From Flavobacteriales bacterium (GTDB lineage: Bacteria > Bacteroidota > Bacteroidia > Flavobacteriales_E > Vicingaceae), in the NCBI GenBank assembly GCA_016763995.1, contig JAESST010000388.1, forward strand, positions 1-40,381: a stretch of DNA of 40,381 nt, given 5' to 3'. Each line of letters opens with the position of its first letter. Within the stretch, counting starts at the first letter, position 1. A program made the position numbers and the translations under genes. Under the pieces are notes generated by a model. The model did no database searches. It was given only the letters and a program-made list of their open reading frames with translations, and was not told the origin of the DNA. This document shows, piece by piece, positions 18,385 to 28,006 of this stretch.

Positions 18385-18930
18385 TTAGCTAGCATATTCT
18401 AATTTTAATGCGGCTGGAAAGTCAACAGGAACCTGAGTTGTTCCATGTAGATAATTACTAATGGTTTTATCACCAATTACGAGAATAATATCAACTAAAT
18501 TTGCCTTGTTAAACCCTGCCTTAAAGAGGTTCCCAATGCTTTTTTTACTTGGCTTACTTTTGTTTTTAGATGCACTTTTGACATACTTTGCTAAAGCGTC
18601 TAATTTTGTGTCCCAAGAAGCTTGCCCACTTCTGATTTCTAAGATTTGATCATCGTTAAATCCGTTCATTTTTCCGATCGCCGTGTGTGCAGCAAGACAA
18701 TATGTGCAATTATTTACTTGACTTACAACAAGGTTAATTGTTTCTTTTTGTTTTGTGCTTAGCGTTGTTTTTCGATTAGAGAATCCTAGGTAATCTCTAA
18801 GTGCAGTTTCGCTATAAGCAAAGGTTGCAAAGAGGTTGGGAATAAAGCCAACCGCTTTTTCTAGATCGTCGAAAATCACTTGATTGTTTTCGTTTACATC
18901 TGCTTTTAAGGGAACGTTAAATGTTAGCAT
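18385..18930 (-). CDS. Carboxymuconolactone decarboxylase/AhpD-like protein
   Basis: NCTYCLAAHTAIGKMNGFNDDQI (CxxC...H motif). Confidence 0.88.
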   Translation of the reverse strand: MLTFNVPLKADVNENNQVIFDDLEKAVGFIPNLFATFAYSETALRDYLGFSNRKTTLSTKQKETINLVVSQVNNCTYCLAAHTAIGKMNGFNDDQILEIRSGQASWDTKLDALAKYVKSASKNKSKPSKKSIGNLFKAGFNKANLVDIILVIGDKTISNYLHGTTQVPVDFPAALKLEYAS

Positions 18931-19031
18931 CTTTATATATTAAGTGTCTAGTTCTATTGAACACCGCAAAGATGAGAACGAAGGAAGCTTACCAATTAGA
19001 AGGTATTTCCCGATAAATGGTACAAACTTCC

Positions 19032-19880
19032 CTAACTTCCTACAAGCTCAATGTTTTTGTACTCTGAAGGGCTTTTTCCTGTATGTTTTTTAAAGAATCG
19101 GCTAAAATAAGCGGGATCTTCATAACCTAACTCAAGACCAACTTCCGTTACTGGTAGATTAGTATAGTGCAATAATCGTTTGGCTTCGAGTATTAGCCTA
19201 TTATGGATAATTTGTTGAGGAGAGAATTGATTGTAAATACCAAACAGATTAGAAAGGGTCTTCGGCGATTTAAAGAGCAGTTCAGCATAATCTTTTACGT
19301 GTCGTTTCTCTTTAAAATGAGTGTCTACTAGCACGTTAAATTTTCGAATAATCTCAACCTGATTGTTGTTCAATTCTTTGGTAATGAGTTGTTCTTTTGC
19401 TAAACGAACGCATTTAATAATGAATCGTTTGAGCATCGTTTGCAACATTTCACCTTGAATTCTGTCGGGAGTTTCAAACTCATCAATGAAAACTTGAAGC
19501 AGCACATTGAATTTAGCTCGTTCGCCTTCGTCTAAGGTGATAATCGGTAAATCTTGCGTTCCGAAAAACAAGATCCCATTGCAGGAAACCTCTTCATCAT
19601 GATCTAGAATACAATAAAATTCTCGGTTGAAAATAATGGCATGCAGTGGTGGGCAGCCCATATCAAAACTGATGTTTTGAAGATAGGTAACAGTTACAAT
19701 TTGATTGGGTTGAAGCAAGAAAAGTTCATTGTCAATCACTAGCTTTACAGACTCTTCGCTCCTGTTCCACAACATGCTAACGATACTATCTTTCATAGAA
19801 AAACTGTTTCTATCTTTCCGATAATGATCTGTTAAGCCAATAATGGAACCTAGTTTCGAGTTGGTATATTCGTGAAGCAT
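19032..19880 (-). CDS. AraC family transcriptional regulator
   Basis: C-terminal HTH: LFGIYNQFSPQQIIHNRLILEAKRLLHYTNLPVTEVGLELGYEDPAYFSRFFKKHTGKSPSEYK. Confidence 0.93.
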   Translation of the reverse strand: MLHEYTNSKLGSIIGLTDHYRKDRNSFSMKDSIVSMLWNRSEESVKLVIDNELFLLQPNQIVTVTYLQNISFDMGCPPLHAIIFNREFYCILDHDEEVSCNGILFFGTQDLPIITLDEGERAKFNVLLQVFIDEFETPDRIQGEMLQTMLKRFIIKCVRLAKEQLITKELNNNQVEIIRKFNVLVDTHFKEKRHVKDYAELLFKSPKTLSNLFGIYNQFSPQQIIHNRLILEAKRLLHYTNLPVTEVGLELGYEDPAYFSRFFKKHTGKSPSEYKNIELVGS

Positions 19881-19946
19881 TATGTAAAGTTAGTACAATG
19901 AATGAGTGAATTGAGGAAGCCTTGTGATAATTGTGAGAATAAACAT

Positions 19947-20396
19947 TTAGCGATTCAATTCTTCGATGGCTTTCATCACATCACGTTGACTGATTTGTCC
20001 GATCAGTTTGCCATTATTTAAGACAGGAAAGCGTCTAACTCTTTGCTCTAGAAATGCGATAGCTGCTTCTAGAATTGTATTGTTTGGCTGTAAGGTCTTT
20101 ACGTCTTTTATCATATGATCTTTTACCAATCCGTTAAGAGTAGGGTGATTGTTGTATTTTCCTTTTATTATTTGTTTGAGACAATCTCCTTCAGAAATGA
20201 TCCCAACCAAATTGTTTGAACTATCGACAACAGGTCCTCCAGAGATATTTTTGTAAATTAGAATATTTACCACCTGATCAATGGTTTGATCGGGATTAAA
20301 TGTAATTAACTGTTTGGTCATAAAATCTTTAACTAAAGATTGTTTGGGCAATTGTTTTTCCTCAACTATTCGAACTCCTGTGAAACTTTTTACCAT
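19947..20396 (-). CDS. Tandem CBS-domain protein
   Basis: VKDFMTKQLITFNPDQTIDQVVNILIYKNISGGPVVDSSNNLVGIISEGD...PNNTILEAAIAFLEQRVRRFPVLNNGKLIGQISQRDVMKAI. Confidence 0.92.
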   Translation of the reverse strand: MVKSFTGVRIVEEKQLPKQSLVKDFMTKQLITFNPDQTIDQVVNILIYKNISGGPVVDSSNNLVGIISEGDCLKQIIKGKYNNHPTLNGLVKDHMIKDVKTLQPNNTILEAAIAFLEQRVRRFPVLNNGKLIGQISQRDVMKAIEELNR

Positions 20397-20674
20397 AACT
20401 TATTTTTTCTTCAAGGTACAATTTTTTCAGCAGCAATGAAAGGCCCCTATGTTAAAGGGTTTAAAGAGCAGGTATTTAAGTTTAGGGTTTTGAATGTTTT
20501 TTGTTTCGAATTTGTTGTCGTTTTGTTTCGATGTTCAATGAAAGCACATCTGGTCAAGAATAATGTTCTGTTGGGTTAACGTTTTCACGTTCTTTGGCAA
20601 TTTTGTAATTTTTTATGGAGGCAATTATATTCTCTTTTTTAACTTGTTTCCTTTTTCAAGCTAATATTGAATAG

Positions 20675-21679
20675 TCATTTCTTATTTGAAATAAAGAGGC
20701 TCTTAATACTCGCTATGTTCAGCGGGAATTCTAACACTACATGCAGGAAACTGAAGAAAAGGGCAGCTAAAAGGCCGATTTTAAAATCGCAGTAAAATAA
20801 AATTAGAAGAAAAAGCCAGAAAGAGCCAATAAAAGCAGAGCGTTTTAGAGTAAGCGTTTTGTGCCAAAAAATAGTGGTGGTTTTAGAAAACCAGTTTAGG
20901 TAATGATAGAGGTAAATGAATGAAATGAACATCATCATCCTTAACTCAAGAACCTCATAAAAAAAGAAAGAGCTTCCATCGGACAGGCCTAAAAGTTTTG
21001 AAAATACAACAGGAATTCGGTGTAGGTGATTATCGATGAGTGCAGACTTGAAATAGTCGCTAAAAGAATAGTTATCTGGATCTATTGGGATAAAAGTAAA
21101 TACAATCGGAACAACAAGCGCTAAAACGATAGAGATATAAGCTACTTTGCTTTTGGTTTTTTTGGCACCATACAGCATAAAAAGTAAGGTGAAAATGTAG
21201 ACATGAACAATGGTTGGAATCAAAACACCCACAATCATGGTAAAAGTTTCTAGGCGATTTAGAAAATAAGTTCCCAATAAGGTGAGTAAGATTAGAATCC
21301 CCCAATCTCTTTGTTTTTTTATGAATTGAGAACCAACCGCCAAAAGCAAACAGAAGAAAATAGCTCCATTTGACCAATGGTTAATTTTTAGAAGAAAAAT
21401 GGAGAGAAAATCGCTATTGTTTCTTCCCAAAAATTCAAAATAAAGCCTTGGTACAATGACGATCAAGGAAGTGAGAACTCCAATAATGAGCCATAATTTT
21501 TTTTTGCTTCTAGTGAAATAATTATTTGTATTCAGCCAGTTAATTTCAGTGAGGTAGTGCAAAGGTCCAAGAATAGCAAATGAGAGGAGGAATACTTTTA
21601 AAGGGAAAAAATAAGCCAGGGTACCGCAGAGAAGTACCAAAAATACATTGAGCAGGTCTATTTTGTTTTTCACGTTCAA
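20675..21679 (-). CDS. Hypothetical polytopic membrane protein with histidines in TM segments
   Basis: 334 aa, about 10 hydrophobic segments; LGPLHYLTEINW, IVHVYIFT, YLYHYLNWF, FLHVVLEFPLN. Confidence 0.7.
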   Translation of the reverse strand: MNVKNKIDLLNVFLVLLCGTLAYFFPLKVFLLSFAILGPLHYLTEINWLNTNNYFTRSKKKLWLIIGVLTSLIVIVPRLYFEFLGRNNSDFLSIFLLKINHWSNGAIFFCLLLAVGSQFIKKQRDWGILILLTLLGTYFLNRLETFTMIVGVLIPTIVHVYIFTLLFMLYGAKKTKSKVAYISIVLALVVPIVFTFIPIDPDNYSFSDYFKSALIDNHLHRIPVVFSKLLGLSDGSSFFFYEVLELRMMMFISFIYLYHYLNWFSKTTTIFWHKTLTLKRSAFIGSFWLFLLILFYCDFKIGLLAALFFSFLHVVLEFPLNIASIKSLFISNKK

Positions 21680-21892
21680 GAAGCTGAGAATAATGAAAGA
21701 GCTAAATTTAAAAATTTATGAGACTACAGAAGATTTTTAAAGTCTTTTAAAGATCAAATATATACTTTCGTTCTGTCTAATTTACCGAAGCATAAAGGAT
21801 TTAAAGCAATCGTTCTCTGTTAACTTCCCCACAGATAAATATTGTATCCTCTTGTTTAACGAACAGATAGGGATTTGTAAGACTTACCTGCA

Positions 21893-22594
21893 TTAAGAAA
21901 AAGAAAGCTCCTTAGTCTGTTCAGCGAAATAGAGCTTGTAGGCTCTACCTAAGGGTAGTTTTTGATTCTGTACAATCACCAATTTACTGGTGTATGCTTG
22001 GATGTGATTTTTATTCACCAATATCGACTTATGAATACGAACAAAAATAGCCGGGTATAATTTATTAAATTCAGAAAGATACATTCGTACAAGATGAAGT
22101 TTCTTGTCAGTAGTATGAATATTTATGTATGCTCCATCAGCTTCAATATGGGAGATGTTAGTAAGGGTAATTTGCTGTTGCATTCCCTTATTGACATAGG
22201 TAAAAAGAGATGCTTCATTCAATTTATTTAGAGCGATCTCTACATTGGCATAAATAGAGGCCTTTGTGAAAGGTTTAACAATAAAGGCGGCAGGCTGAGT
22301 ATCTTTTGTTTTCTGTACCGTTTTTTCATCGGCATTGGCAGTAACATATATATAAGAAAAAGAATAGCTTGTACTTAAGTATTTTATTAGATCAACACCA
22401 TCCATATCACTCGTTTCTCCTAAATTAATATCCATTAATACAAGCTGATAAGCAGTGTTTTTAAACAGTTGCTTCGTTTCACTAACATCCATTGCTACAT
22501 CTACAAAATGGTAGCCATATTCATTGAGAATAAATCGCAGGTTTTCTGCAATAACCTGTTCATCCTCTACAATCAATATTTTATTATCTTTCAT
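21893..22594 (-). CDS. LytTR-type response regulator
   Basis: REC domain (VEDEQVIAENL, LVLMDINLG, FIVKPF) plus LytTR domain (FVRIHKSILVNKNHIQ). Confidence 0.94.
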   Translation of the reverse strand: MKDNKILIVEDEQVIAENLRFILNEYGYHFVDVAMDVSETKQLFKNTAYQLVLMDINLGETSDMDGVDLIKYLSTSYSFSYIYVTANADEKTVQKTKDTQPAAFIVKPFTKASIYANVEIALNKLNEASLFTYVNKGMQQQITLTNISHIEADGAYINIHTTDKKLHLVRMYLSEFNKLYPAIFVRIHKSILVNKNHIQAYTSKLVIVQNQKLPLGRAYKLYFAEQTKELSFS

Positions 22595-24436
22595 CTATTC
22601 TTTTATAGGAATGCTTAGCTCGGTTATAAAGTAGCCTTCATTTTGATAGCGAATAAGAGTCGCTTGTAACTGCTTTACCAATGATTTAACTAAAAATAAA
22701 CCTAAAGATTTTTTTACGTTAAGTTCTTGTCCGTCTTCATCAAATCCTAGTCCAGAATCTGCAACTATTAGACGCATTGTTTTCTCCTTAAATTCCAAAG
22801 ACATTTTAATTTGACCTTTATGCTTATGCCTTAGACCATGCTTGAAGCTATTACTCAATAACTCGTTTACAATTAGGCCTAAGGGCACCGCCTTAGCTAA
22901 TGCTAACTCCACCTTATCAAGGCTTAATTGGTAGGTGATTTCTTGTGTTTCGCTGTAATAACTGTTTTGCACATAAGTAAATAATTCTTCCAAATAGCCC
23001 TTTATATTAATGCGTACTAAATTATCAGACTGGTAGAGTTTCTGATGAATTAAAGACATGGAGTATATTCTAGACATACTCTGTGTGAATACCTCTTTGT
23101 TTTTTGGATCTTTGATTGAAGCGACTTGTAAATCGAGCAAGCTGATAATTATTTGTAAATTGTTTTTTACTCGATGGTGTACCTCTTTCAATAGCACTCC
23201 TTTTTCTTCTAGAGAATTTTCTAATTCAGCGGTCTGTTCTTTTACTAAAATTTCCAGCTCTTTTCTCGTTTGACGCTCCAATCGTTCTTTCTCTACACGA
23301 ACTAAATAGTATTTATGCCCCAATGCAAAAGAGAGTAATAAAACTTCCATAAAAGTACCCACCATCATAAAATACCTGGTAAAGGTATTGTGAGGGATTA
23401 GATCAATTGTTTTTAATGCAAAAACGATTAATCCTGAAAGGTAAAATGACCAAGCAATCGTGAAGTACAGCGCTATTTTATTTCCTTTAATAAGACTATA
23501 GCATGCTGCTGAGAAAATGATACAAGAAATGCCAATAACTTCTATGATGTTTACTTTTCTAGATAGATCGTCAAACTTTAATAATTCTAAACTGATACTA
23601 AATAGGGAGAAAAAAATGCCAGAGATTAATAGAGAATAAAAAAATTTACTGGTGTTTTTTATTTCTAAGAATCGGATGGTAAACCAGGCGGAAAAAAGAC
23701 CTGTACAAGCCATAATAATGATGGGGAAACGAAGCGAAAATTCAGGAGATTCGGGGCTTAAGTATGGAATTAATATTCCAAAAATATATCCTTGCGATAA
23801 AATAGCTCCAAATAAGGCCAACACATATAAGAAATAGCTAAAATCCCTTGTACTAAAAAATAGGAATAAGTTATATATTCCCATTAGTAATAACCCTCCA
23901 ATAAGCAAACCTGCAATGAGATAGCTTGTAACTCGCTCCTTGTAGAAATTTTCCTTGGTTTTTGCTTTTAGTTGAACTAACATAGACCACCTGCTTTCTA
24001 TTTTAAAAAAAACAATTGGAGAATCCAATTCATCTGTAGGAACTACAAAGGCAGGAAGGTAATGCTTGAGTTTATTTTTGGAATGAGGGTATAGAATACC
24101 TAAGGTGTCTTGAATCAGTTTCTTATTTTTAAGCGTGTAAAAAAGAATGATGTTGTCGAAAAATGCATTCGTAACTTCCAGTACAGCTTCCGGAGATAAA
24201 TTTTTTGTATTCAATTTTATTTTTACCCAAAGGGTGCTCTTCGTTATTCCTAGGTTGATGATTCTTTCAGGGGCAAGCTGAAATTTTTCCTCTTGAACAG
24301 ATTCTATTGAGTGACTTGAATTTACATCTTCAAAATAGCTCATTTCAAAATGAGATGTAGTCTGGGTATAGGATATTTGAATGCCTAAATAGCTGATAAG
24401 TAGTGTTAATGAAAGTTGTAGTAGGCCTTTATACAT
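22595..24436 (-). CDS. 7TMR-DISM sensor histidine kinase, HisKA_2 type
   Basis: Signal peptide, 7TMR-DISM extracellular and 7TM regions, LLKEVHHRVKNNLQIIISLLDLQ (HisKA_2), NELLSNSFKHG and SLGLFLVKSL. Confidence 0.94.
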   Translation of the reverse strand: MYKGLLQLSLTLLISYLGIQISYTQTTSHFEMSYFEDVNSSHSIESVQEEKFQLAPERIINLGITKSTLWVKIKLNTKNLSPEAVLEVTNAFFDNIILFYTLKNKKLIQDTLGILYPHSKNKLKHYLPAFVVPTDELDSPIVFFKIESRWSMLVQLKAKTKENFYKERVTSYLIAGLLIGGLLLMGIYNLFLFFSTRDFSYFLYVLALFGAILSQGYIFGILIPYLSPESPEFSLRFPIIIMACTGLFSAWFTIRFLEIKNTSKFFYSLLISGIFFSLFSISLELLKFDDLSRKVNIIEVIGISCIIFSAACYSLIKGNKIALYFTIAWSFYLSGLIVFALKTIDLIPHNTFTRYFMMVGTFMEVLLLSFALGHKYYLVRVEKERLERQTRKELEILVKEQTAELENSLEEKGVLLKEVHHRVKNNLQIIISLLDLQVASIKDPKNKEVFTQSMSRIYSMSLIHQKLYQSDNLVRINIKGYLEELFTYVQNSYYSETQEITYQLSLDKVELALAKAVPLGLIVNELLSNSFKHGLRHKHKGQIKMSLEFKEKTMRLIVADSGLGFDEDGQELNVKKSLGLFLVKSLVKQLQATLIRYQNEGYFITELSIPIKE

Positions 24437-24745
24437 TTAGTACTCGTTGAGCTTTTCAAACTTATTGAATAATGGGCTATTTGTATTTATTTAGTAGCTG
24501 TTTTTTTGGAATTTATAGCCTACTAAAAGAAGGGAAGAATTGTTTTCTATAACTAGCTTAGGGGAGTTTTATTAATGATTATAATGCTAATATGTCGTTT
24601 GTAACAAAATCGTGTTGTTCATGTCATTCTGTATTCTTGTATCGTTTCTACATTTTAAGGACCATATAAATTAATTAACTAATAACAAGCGAATTGTGAT
24701 TGCCTAATAAAAGCTAAACAAGAAAAAACATAATATTAAAATAAA

Positions 24746-25054
24746 ATGGCAGACATAATTAATAACGAAGAGGCAAATGTGGCTAGTTCTTCCAATAAAA
24801 CTGAAAACATTTTGTTGGAGGTAAAAGGCGAAGTATTGGGAACTCAAGTAACAGGGATTTATAAGAGAGAAAAACAGCCGAAAGAAATTAAGATAGGGGA
24901 AGTTAGTTGCGAGTTAGTTCGTGGCCAATTTTTAGTCTATGGAGAAAAAGACCCAAAGGCAAATGCAAAGACGATTGATGAATTTGTGAAAGGAGTACAA
25001 GAGCAATTCTCATCGAAGACCAAAAAGGAGGACATAGGAAATTGGTGGATATAA
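24746..25054 (+). CDS. Small hypothetical protein
   Basis: 102 aa, ATG start, plausible coding composition; family not recognised. Confidence 0.55.
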   Translation: MADIINNEEANVASSSNKTENILLEVKGEVLGTQVTGIYKREKQPKEIKIGEVSCELVRGQFLVYGEKDPKANAKTIDEFVKGVQEQFSSKTKKEDIGNWWI

Positions 25055-25168
25055 GTGGAAAGGGTGAGCAGAAGGATAAAAAGGAGAAGACTAAAACGCT
25101 TTTACAACAACTAACACTAACTGTTGAGCAGGTCTATTTTGCATAAAAAACCGGCTCCTTAGAGCAAA

Positions 25169-25410
25169 ATGGATAGTGAGAAGGAAGCAATTCATTTTGG
25201 ATTAGAAAAGGAAGGCGATTTATAAAGAAAAAACTCAGAGGAGAGAGAAGCGGAGAAGTGGTTTCAGGAGAGACTTTGTTCTCAACAGAAAGTAGATGTC
25301 TGAACTTAGAAGAATTGCAAGAAAAGATGGGAGTGAAATTTTCTGCAGAATTTGCTTTTCAAATGGTGGAAGGCTCTCCCAAAGTCAGATTTATTTGTAA
25401 CAGCTTGTAA
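25169..25410 (+). pseudogene. Possible frameshifted small ORF
   Basis: MDSEKEAIHFGLEKEGD from ATG 25169, continuing one frame over as FIKKKLRGERSGEVVSGETLFSTESRCLNLEELQEKMGVKFSAEFAFQMVEGSPKVRFICNSL*. Frames join if one T is added near 25216-25222. Confidence 0.35.
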
Positions 25411-25613
25411 GAGTCAAAATCCAAATTACAACACAATAGCGGCTCATCAAAACGAGATGTACTGTGTCAAATTGCTCACTTTAGTAGTGTTATGAGTATT
25501 TGATTCATGCTCAATAACCTAATTAGTTTGCTTTATGCATCAATAAAGGTTTAGACTCCAATTCGATATCTTATAAATTTCTTGCATAATGTGAATACTT
25601 TAACTAACTTGTA

Positions 25614-27788
25614 ATGAATAATCTAAGTTCCATGAAAGAAAAGGAGAAATTATTTTTTGAATGTATAATTTCTAAATTTTGTCTTCTAAAGCTTATTTCA
25701 ATTATTTTTATTCTGTCTATATGTGTTTCTAATCGATTGTATGCTAATAAAATAGATAACAAAAGTTTATTAGAAATTTGGAATAATTCAAGCTTACAAG
25801 ATACGACTAGACTTCAAGCTCTTGAAAATGCTATTTGGGAAAACTATTTATTTTCAAACCCAGATAGCGGATTCTATTATGCGAATCTTTTACAAAGCTT
25901 TGCTTTGGATAGGGATAATGATAAATATGTAGCTAACGGATTGAATATTAAAGGTATTTCGTATTCATTAAAAGATGAGCATATGAGAGCTTTAGCGTAT
26001 TATGATTCTTCTTTGATAATTCGAAGATTAATAAAGGATAGCGTTGGGGTGGCTGCCTCTTTAAATAATATTGGGATTTCTTATAAGAAAATAGGAGATT
26101 ATTCAAATGCAATCATAAGTTATACGAAATGTCTCCAATTACAAGAGAGTATTAATAATCAAAAAGGAATTGCCGAAGTTCTTAACAACATTGCCAATTT
26201 ATATCGATTAAAAAAAGAATACAAAAAGGCTTTAGACTACCATGAGTTGGGATTGGAAATATGTAAAAGAAATAATGATAAAAAAGGAATTGCAATATCC
26301 TTAAATAATATTGGAGCAATTTTTAGGAATCAAAAGGATTATTCTAATGCTAAGAAACATATAATTGAAAGTTTAAAGATCTGCGATGAACTAAATTATA
26401 AAACAGGAATCGCTGAGGCATTGAATAACCTAGGATTAACATTTGAGCAATTAGATAAACTAGATAGTGCTCAACTTTTTTATCAAAAAGGCTTGGTCAC
26501 TTACGATGAAATGAAAGACAAAGAGGGGATTTGTAAATCATTGTTAAATATTTCGGGAATCTATCTTCTAGATAATGGCGTTTCAGTTTCAATTACTAAG
26601 GCAGAAGAGGCATTAGCTTTAGCTCTTGAGATAAATTCATTTGAGGGCATTAAGGGCGCAACAGAAATTCTCCATAAAGCATATAAACTGGAAAAAAAAT
26701 ATTACTTGGCTTTAAAAATGATTGAATTGTTTCATTCATATGATAGTGAAAAACACAACAAGGAAATTATTCGTCAAAATTATAAATATGAATACGAGAA
26801 GAAGGCCTTAGCTGACAGTATTAAGGCAGTAGAAGAAAGGAAAGTAAAAGATGCACGTCTAATTGCAGAAAAAGTAGAGAATAAACGACAAACCTATTTC
26901 TTACTTGGAGGACTAATTTTGGCTCTGCTTTTCGGAGGGTTTATTTTTAATCGATTTAAAGTTACAATCAGGCAAAAGGGCATTATTATAGAGAAAAACC
27001 AAGTCATTGATGAAGCCTTAAATAAGCTAGAGATAAAAAATAAAGAAATTGTAGATTCTATCAATTATGCCAAGCGCATTCAATCTGCTATTCTTCCTAC
27101 AGAAGAACTGATGGGCGAATACCTCAATCAATCATTTATACTCTATAAACCCAAAGACATCGTTGCAGGTGATTTTTACTGGTTAGAATCTAAAAATAAT
27201 AAAGTGCTCTTTGCTGTGGCTGATTGTACCGGGCATGGTGTACCTGGGGCTATGATTTCTGTTGTTTGTAATTCTGCCTTAAACAGAGCAGTAAGAGAGT
27301 TTGATTTATCCGTACCTGGAGAAATATTAACTAAGACAAGAGAATTAGTAATTGAAGAATTTGAAAAATCAGATGGAGAAGTAAAAGATGGAATGGATAT
27401 CGCACTTTGTTCTTTAAATGGCAATATCTTAAAATATTCAGGAGCAAACAATCCTTTATGGATTGTTAGAAAAGGAGCAGCAAAGGTGGAAGAAATCAAA
27501 GCTCACAAACAAGGCATTGGACTAGTAGAAACTCCTAAACTATTCCCTACTATTGAAACCCAATTGAATGAAGGAGATACTATTTACATTTTCTCAGATG
27601 GTTATGTTGATCAATTTGGAGGTGAAAGAGGAAAGAAGTTTATGGCAAGAAGGTTTAGAGAACTCTTAATTTCTATTCAAGATTATACCATGGAACAGCA
27701 AAAAACGATGATTAACAATGCTTTTGATTCTTGGAAAGGAAATTTGGAGCAAGTAGATGATGTTTGTGTAATTGGAATGAGAGTATAA
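25614..27788 (+). CDS. TPR protein with TM segment and C-terminal SpoIIE/PP2C-type phosphatase
   Basis: TPR units (SLNNIGISYKKIGDYSNAI...), TM helix, coiled coil, then YAKRIQSAILPTEELM...FYWLESKNNKVLFAVADCTGHGVPGAMIS...YIFSDGYVDQFGGERGKKF. Confidence 0.93.
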   Translation: MNNLSSMKEKEKLFFECIISKFCLLKLISIIFILSICVSNRLYANKIDNKSLLEIWNNSSLQDTTRLQALENAIWENYLFSNPDSGFYYANLLQSFALDRDNDKYVANGLNIKGISYSLKDEHMRALAYYDSSLIIRRLIKDSVGVAASLNNIGISYKKIGDYSNAIISYTKCLQLQESINNQKGIAEVLNNIANLYRLKKEYKKALDYHELGLEICKRNNDKKGIAISLNNIGAIFRNQKDYSNAKKHIIESLKICDELNYKTGIAEALNNLGLTFEQLDKLDSAQLFYQKGLVTYDEMKDKEGICKSLLNISGIYLLDNGVSVSITKAEEALALALEINSFEGIKGATEILHKAYKLEKKYYLALKMIELFHSYDSEKHNKEIIRQNYKYEYEKKALADSIKAVEERKVKDARLIAEKVENKRQTYFLLGGLILALLFGGFIFNRFKVTIRQKGIIIEKNQVIDEALNKLEIKNKEIVDSINYAKRIQSAILPTEELMGEYLNQSFILYKPKDIVAGDFYWLESKNNKVLFAVADCTGHGVPGAMISVVCNSALNRAVREFDLSVPGEILTKTRELVIEEFEKSDGEVKDGMDIALCSLNGNILKYSGANNPLWIVRKGAAKVEEIKAHKQGIGLVETPKLFPTIETQLNEGDTIYIFSDGYVDQFGGERGKKFMARRFRELLISIQDYTMEQQKTMINNAFDSWKGNLEQVDDVCVIGMRV

Positions 27789-28006
27789 AGAATCAATGGC
27801 AACTTGAGCTCTTCTGCGAAGCGTTTGGGTTAAGACCACACGATATAATTGAGGTTATGTTGAATTGCAAAGCCTATTTTATGGCCGTTTAAATTGATTC
27901 TTTTTATATCGAAACGGTACGACAGAATTGACTTTTAGTGGGCTATTTTTTACTTTTTCGCAATGTTTATATTAGTGTATTTTAGCCGCAGAAAAAAATA
28001 GATATA

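Noticed and set aside
21072-21377. Minus-strand ORF 21072..21377
   Set aside because: Alternative frame of the polytopic membrane protein; Cys/His/Ser-rich shadow translation.
18461-23837. Plus-strand ORFs 18461..18649, 20340..20579, 23058..23273, 23652..23837
   Set aside because: Antisense or intergenic shadows of well supported minus-strand genes.
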